Shown: positions 23,360-26,852 of the stretch, piece after piece
Layout: every line of letters starts with the position of its first letter
How positions within the stretch are numbered: the stretch's first letter is position 1
NCBI GenBank assembly: GCA_964463285.1
Contig: CAYXBB010000025.1
Coordinates: forward strand, 1-26,852
Reading direction: 5' to 3'
Source of the DNA: JAAZLS01 sp964463285
Lineage (GTDB): Bacteria > Bacillota > Dethiobacteria > DTU022
DNA length: 26,852 bases
The notes under the pieces: generated by a model
Told to the model about the DNA's origin: nothing
Databases searched by the model: none
What the model saw: the letters and a program-made list of their open reading frames with translations, nothing else
Position numbers and translations under genes: made by a program

Positions 23360-25430
23360 ACTAACTATTAACGGCCGGCAGGTTTATGCCGAAGAGGGGA
23401 CCACTATCCTGGAGGCTTCACGGGAAAGCGGAATTGATATCCCTACCCTGTGCTACCACTCCCGGCTGCGCCCCTTGGGACGTTGTCGCCTGTGCCTGGT
23501 AGAGGTGGAGGGGCTGGATAAGCCGATTACCGCCTGTGATAACCCGGTGCGGGAGGGCATGGTGATAATTACCGATACTCCGGCGCTACGCCAGGCCCGG
23601 GAAGAGATCTTGAGCTTGCTGATTTCTACCCATCCGGCCGAGGATTGCCTTACCTGTGAGAAAAGTGGAGCCTGTGAGCTACAGGAAAAGGCTTACAGTT
23701 TGGGGATTGAAATTCCCAAGCAGCTGGAGCGACCCCTGCTGCCGGGTTTGCAGGGAGAGGATCCTTATATCATCAGGGATGAGCAAAAGTGCATACTTTG
23801 TGGACGCTGCCAGCAGGTTTGCAGCGAAGGAGCGGGGGTTTTTGTTTACTCTCAGATAGGTAACGGGCTTTCCACCCGGATGGTTCCTTCCCAAGCAGGG
23901 CGGGAGGTGACCCTGAAGGAGGCAGGTTGTATATACTGCGGGCAATGCCTGGATGTATGCCCGGTAGGCGCACTTACGGAACGCTCCCGAATGGAAGCAG
24001 GCCGGGAATGGGAGTTCAACTCCGCTATCGGGGTTTGCCTGGAATGCGCCCTGGGTTGCCCGCTGGAACGTCAGACTTTGCGCGGCGAGCTGGTGCGGGT
24101 GCTTTCTCCGAGGGAAGGATCGCCGTTTCAAGGACTATGCCGGAACGGCAAGTTTCCGGAAAACTACGGGGAGCGCCTGTTGACCCCGCTGCTTTTGGAA
24201 GAGGACGGCTTACGGGAAACGAATTATGAAGAGGCGTTTCAGGTTGTCGCCGGGGCTTTGGGAAAAATAAAACAAAGAAACGGCGGCAGTAGCCTGGCGG
24301 TTCTGGCGGACGGGCGCTGCAGTAATGAAGAGAGCTATCTTTACCAGAAACTGGCTCGGGCGGGACTGGCTTCCAACCACGTGGATCTGGGGACAACCCC
24401 GGGATGGGTTAGGGCTGCGGTAGCTTTGTATCAGGCTGCCGGCCCTTACGGCAGACCTTCTTTAACTGCTCTTTCCCGATCAAGATCCGCCATATTTGTG
24501 GTGGGATCCGATCCGGAAAAGACTCATCCGGTTGTATCTATGGCCATTCGCCGGGCTTCCCGTTTTTGCGGTGCTCCGGTAGTCTGGATCGGGTACGAGG
24601 CTTCCGCAGATGAAAGTTGGGCCGATATTCAACTGGTCCCCGCAGAAGGCGGTCTGGCAGATCTGTTAAAGGGGATTGCCGCCGCCAGGGGAGGCCGCCC
24701 CTACAGTCACCTGGCGGAAAGAAGCGGGGTTTGTGCTCAAGAGATAGACCGGGTTGCCCGGTGGTATGACCCTGCGGGTTTTACGCTGGCGACTCCTTCT
24801 TTTTACAAGGGAGCCGGGGAGGTTACGGTAGGTGCGCTGTTAGAACTTGCCCGGGGGGGAGGGCAGCTGGAACGGGGCAGAAGTAATCTCTGGCTTCTGC
24901 CTTCACAAGCCAATGCCCGAGGAATTTTAGAAAACGGCGGCTCACCTTTGTTTTTGCCGGGATATACACCGGTTCAGGACAGCCGGTTCCGGAAGAAAAT
25001 TCAAGATATCTGGGGGAAACAGCTTCCCCAGGAAACCGGATTTTACCGGGAGCAGGTTATTCCGGCAATTCGGGAAGGAAGGATCAGGGGGCTGTTGTTA
25101 ATTGGAGACCGGGAATATCCGGATCTGGATTTGGGGGGACTGGACTTTTTGGCGGTGATTACTCCCCGCCTGTATAAAACCGTCTGGAAGGCAAACGTGG
25201 TTTTCCCCGCCCTGCCCGTGTTTGAAAAAGAAGGATATTTCACCAGTGCCCAGGGGGAACCTCTCCTGAACCGGCCGGCGGAAAAACCGACGGTGATGGA
25301 AGACTGGCGGATAGCCGACCGGTTATTGAACAAAATGGGTATAGGTTCTGCTTACCCCGGTTTGGAGGCAGTGCGGGAAGAGATCTGCCGGGTAAGCGGG
25401 AAAACAGCCCTGTGGGAACCATCGCCCTGA
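23346..25430 (+). CDS. NuoG/FdhA-like iron-sulfur protein with degenerate molybdopterin domain
   Basis: 694 residues. N-terminal 2Fe-2S ferredoxin domain (C36, C47, C50, C64), the His-Cys 4Fe-4S site (H96, C101, C104, C110), two ferredoxin clusters (C149-C159 and C195-C205) and the molybdopterin-type 4Fe-4S site (C231, C234, C238, C265). A molybdopterin-oxidoreductase fold follows with RCSNEESYLYQKLAR (324-338). Where formate dehydrogenases carry catalytic Sec/Cys in an ARLC/U-H motif, this protein reads DLGTTPGWVRAA, so it is probably not a formate dehydrogenase. GTG 23346 overlaps the partner gene. Likely an electron-relay subunit; the oxidising partner is not in the window. Confidence 0.85.
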   Translation: MKTIKLTINGRQVYAEEGTTILEASRESGIDIPTLCYHSRLRPLGRCRLCLVEVEGLDKPITACDNPVREGMVIITDTPALRQAREEILSLLISTHPAEDCLTCEKSGACELQEKAYSLGIEIPKQLERPLLPGLQGEDPYIIRDEQKCILCGRCQQVCSEGAGVFVYSQIGNGLSTRMVPSQAGREVTLKEAGCIYCGQCLDVCPVGALTERSRMEAGREWEFNSAIGVCLECALGCPLERQTLRGELVRVLSPREGSPFQGLCRNGKFPENYGERLLTPLLLEEDGLRETNYEEAFQVVAGALGKIKQRNGGSSLAVLADGRCSNEESYLYQKLARAGLASNHVDLGTTPGWVRAAVALYQAAGPYGRPSLTALSRSRSAIFVVGSDPEKTHPVVSMAIRRASRFCGAPVVWIGYEASADESWADIQLVPAEGGLADLLKGIAAARGGRPYSHLAERSGVCAQEIDRVARWYDPAGFTLATPSFYKGAGEVTVGALLELARGGGQLERGRSNLWLLPSQANARGILENGGSPLFLPGYTPVQDSRFRKKIQDIWGKQLPQETGFYREQVIPAIREGRIRGLLLIGDREYPDLDLGGLDFLAVITPRLYKTVWKANVVFPALPVFEKEGYFTSAQGEPLLNRPAEKPTVMEDWRIADRLLNKMGIGSAYPGLEAVREEICRVSGKTALWEPSP

Positions 25431-25451
25431 TAAGGCGGCGGGGGGCGCATA

Positions 25452-25571
25452 GCGGGTGAGCCGGGGAACTGATCGTTCAACCTGGTGAAGGCAATTCCCG
25501 CAGGCGGTCGTGCCGGCGATAGCGGCGGGCGAGTAGGGTAGGGATCACCCTGTTTGCGCTAATAACCTGGG
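25452..25571 (+). ncRNA. Candidate structured RNA or leader upstream of ispA
   Basis: GC-rich, non-coding. A possible closing stem GGGTGA (25454-25459) / TCACCC (25545-25550) encloses GGGAA (25464-25468)/TTCCC (25495-25499) with an inner TTCA/TGAA hairpin, and GCCG/CGGC (25512-25526). A strong terminator follows at once. Short strings resemble parts of the FMN riboswitch (AATTCCC, GGCGGT, CGGGCGAG), but spacing and the second half do not fit. Type unassigned; the stems were found by eye. Confidence 0.3.
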
Positions 25572-25604
25572 GGACAGTCTTCTGCTTGGAGACTGTCCTT
25601 TTTT
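25572..25604 (+). terminator. Intrinsic terminator
   Basis: Perfect 9-bp stem GGACAGTCT/AGACTGTCC with a 9-base loop, followed directly by six T. It lies 142 bases after the stop of the NuoG-like gene and 51 bases before ispA, so it ends the redox operon or acts as an attenuator in the ispA leader. Confidence 0.9.
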
Positions 25605-25655
25605 AGAGATTGAAAAATGAAACCATAGTTATGATCTAAAGACGGGAAGTGCCGT

Positions 25656-26540
25656 ATGAGTATTGATCGCTATCTGCTGAGCCGGAAAGAGATGATAGAC
25701 AACGCTTTGGGAGAGCTGTTTGCCGAACCGGGGCACCCCGAAATCATATACCAGGCCATGCGTTACAGTGTCCTGGCGGGAGGTAAAAGGCTGCGGCCCA
25801 TACTCACCCTGGCTGCTGCGGAAAGCCTGGGCGCTCCAGCAAAAGAAGTGCTGGGCCTGGCCTGCGCAGTAGAGCTTGTGCACACTTATTCTTTAATTCA
25901 TGATGATCTGCCGGCCATGGATGATTCTAATTTACGGAGAGGAAAACCCACCTGCCACCTGGTCTTCGGAGAGGCGATGGCCATCCTGGCCGGAGATGCG
26001 TTGCTGACCAGGGCTTTCCAGTTGGTAGCGGAGTACGGAATCAACAGCGGCAACCACCGGAGAGCATTGGAAGTCGCCTGTAGACTGTCGAAGGCGGCGG
26101 GAGAAAAAGGCATGATTGGCGGCCAGGTGTTGGATCTGTTGGGTGAAGGCAAGAACACCAGTCTCTCGGAGCTGGAACAGATGTACCGTCTGAAAACCGG
26201 AGCCTTGATTGAAACAGCAGTTATAAGCGGCGCCCTGGCCGCCGGTTCATCTCCGGATCAACTGGCAGCGCTGACCGGTTATGCTTCCAAGCTGGGTTTG
26301 GCCTTTCAGATTGTTGATGATCTCCTTGATCGGGAAGGTGACCCTGAACAGATCGGCAAGCCGCTGAATACCGATGAAGCTCATTTTAAAAGCACCTACC
26401 CCGGTCTGTTGGGGTTGGAATCGGCCCGGCGGCAAACCGAGGAATTATACAAACAGGGGTTATCTTTCCTGGAACCTTTGGGGGATATCGGCAACCTACT
26501 TCGGCAACTGGCCAGGTATTTGGTATTTAGAAACCGCTGA
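25656..26540 (+). CDS. ispA: Short-chain polyprenyl (farnesyl/geranylgeranyl) diphosphate synthase
   Basis: 294 residues, the usual length. Condenses isopentenyl diphosphate with allylic diphosphates in the cytosol to make farnesyl-type diphosphate for undecaprenyl and quinone synthesis. The first aspartate-rich motif DDLPAMD (83-89) is followed by DSNLRRGKPTCH; the second is FQIVDDLLD (D221, D222, D225). GGKRLRP (42-48) binds isopentenyl diphosphate. Two small residues before the first motif (YSLIHDD) fit a short-chain enzyme. ATG 25656 has only a weak GGGAAG upstream. xseA and xseB, which often precede ispA, are absent. Confidence 0.94.
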   Translation: MSIDRYLLSRKEMIDNALGELFAEPGHPEIIYQAMRYSVLAGGKRLRPILTLAAAESLGAPAKEVLGLACAVELVHTYSLIHDDLPAMDDSNLRRGKPTCHLVFGEAMAILAGDALLTRAFQLVAEYGINSGNHRRALEVACRLSKAAGEKGMIGGQVLDLLGEGKNTSLSELEQMYRLKTGALIETAVISGALAAGSSPDQLAALTGYASKLGLAFQIVDDLLDREGDPEQIGKPLNTDEAHFKSTYPGLLGLESARRQTEELYKQGLSFLEPLGDIGNLLRQLARYLVFRNR

Positions 26541-26718
26541 CCCGGGAACGTATCGGGGGGACGGAGTGGTTGTTTCCACTATCCGAACTACCCATATGCC
26601 CGACGATTATACCAAAGAAGGTAACAGGACCTGCCTCGCCGGGTCAGGCTTCGGGGAATGGGCCTGCTGGTTTTTGAAAACACACATTTGCGGCCGGATC
26701 CCCGCGGTAGTCTGTTTA
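26541..26718. other. Non-coding stretch after ispA
   Basis: Nothing convincing was found in the bases between the ispA stop and the promoter described next: no terminator, gene or repeat. One overlapping frame continues through it but has no family resemblance. The whole gene-free stretch runs to the window end (312 bases). Confidence 0.5.
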
Positions 26719-26747
26719 TTGTGCATACGCTTCCGGTATGCTATAAT
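26719..26747 (+). promoter_or_regulatory. Sigma-A-like promoter with palindromic spacer
   Basis: TTGTGC at 26719-26724, 17-base spacer, perfect TATAAT at 26742-26747. The spacer is almost wholly an inverted repeat: GCATAC (26723-26728), 7-base loop, GTATGC (26736-26741). This could be an operator for a repressor. Transcription would run off the right end of the window. Confidence 0.6.
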
Positions 26748-26753
26748 TACCGT

Positions 26754-26852
26754 TAGCCGAAAAGCATAAGTGGTGCAGTATCCTAGTTGGCACGACCCCT
26801 TCGAAAACGGGCCTAAAAATCCGTTAAGGGCACATCGATGAAGTTCCTGGTG
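26754..26852 (+). ncRNA. Candidate structured 5' leader, truncated by window end
   Basis: No start codon with a ribosome-binding site is seen in about 100 bases after the promoter. Foldable parts: GTGC/GCAC enclosing about 13 bases near 26773-26793, then CCCTT pairing with AAGGG and, inside it, AACGG with CCGTT around a GCCTAAAAAT loop (about 26797-26830). This looks like a riboswitch-type leader, possibly of a dxs-like gene by common gene order, but I cannot assign a class. Confidence 0.35.

Noticed and set aside
25452..25571. FMN (RFN) riboswitch
   Set aside because: Only short strings match; order, spacing and the whole second half of the consensus are missing, and ispA is not a riboflavin gene.
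26374..26769. 131-codon open frame overlapping the ispA end
   Set aside because: Starts inside ispA in another frame, has no recognisable family and runs through the promoter region.
26754..26852. tRNA gene at the right edge
   Set aside because: No acceptor stem, anticodon arm or GGTTCGA-type T-loop could be arranged.

Overview
The window reads as a chromosomal segment of an endospore-forming, anaerobic Clostridia-type Firmicute. The best fit is the Peptococcaceae/Desulfotomaculum-Pelotomaculum group; this is an inference from gene order and gene style, not a database match. The grounds are a complete spoIIIAA-AH sporulation operon, the aroK-aroQ-pepP-efp-(CD1247-like) order in front of it, an Asp23/AmaP/DUF2273 cell-envelope module and nusB behind it, and a Gram-positive type IV pilus cluster with PilM/N/O but no PilP or PilQ in the window. 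All confidently called genes are on the plus strand. About 18 of 32 predicted starts are GTG or TTG, mostly with good ribosome binding sites.

Layout. 1-216: three degenerate 62-64 bp tandem units carrying a palindromic hairpin. 217-8305: type IV pilus biogenesis (prepilin peptidase; minor pilin set 1 with a PilX/beta-helix protein; pilM-pilN-pilO; minor pilin set 2 with a second PilX/beta-helix protein). 8363-11768: shikimate kinase, type II dehydroquinase, Xaa-Pro peptidase, elongation factor P and a small acidic zinc-ribbon protein. 11769-12915: a 1.15 kb non-coding block made of a composite array of hairpin repeats, interrupted by a 100-N gap. 12916-18286: spoIIIAA to spoIIIAH, preceded by a sigma-E-like promoter and interrupted between AE and AF by a C/T-rich palindromic element with a 10-N gap. 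18444-21196: asp23, amaP, DUF2273, nusB and a TsaD/Kae1-like paralogue. 21374-25430: an overlapping pair of iron-sulfur/flavin proteins (NuoF C-terminal cluster domain fused to a GltD-like flavoprotein, then a NuoG/FdhA-like protein). 25656-26540: a short-chain polyprenyl synthase (ispA), preceded by a GC-rich structured segment and a strong terminator. 26541-26852: non-coding, with a good promoter and the start of a structured leader for a gene beyond the window.

How the genes work together. The pil genes build a membrane-anchored pilus assembly platform and a set of minor pilins likely to prime or tip the fibre; the motor ATPases and PilC are not here and presumably lie upstream. The spoIIIA proteins form the channel between mother cell and forespore. 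The Asp23-AmaP-DUF2273 trio is a membrane-anchored envelope-associated complex. The two redox proteins probably form a soluble NAD(P)H-linked electron-transfer module that lacks its own catalytic formate or hydrogen site.

The most unusual content is non-coding: a hairpin family, headed by a GTAG/CTAC foot, that recurs in both orientations with compensatory arm changes; a second palindromic family abutting the spoIIIAE stop codon; two assembly joins whose flanks duplicate each other; and two candidate structured RNAs around ispA. No clearly new protein system was found.
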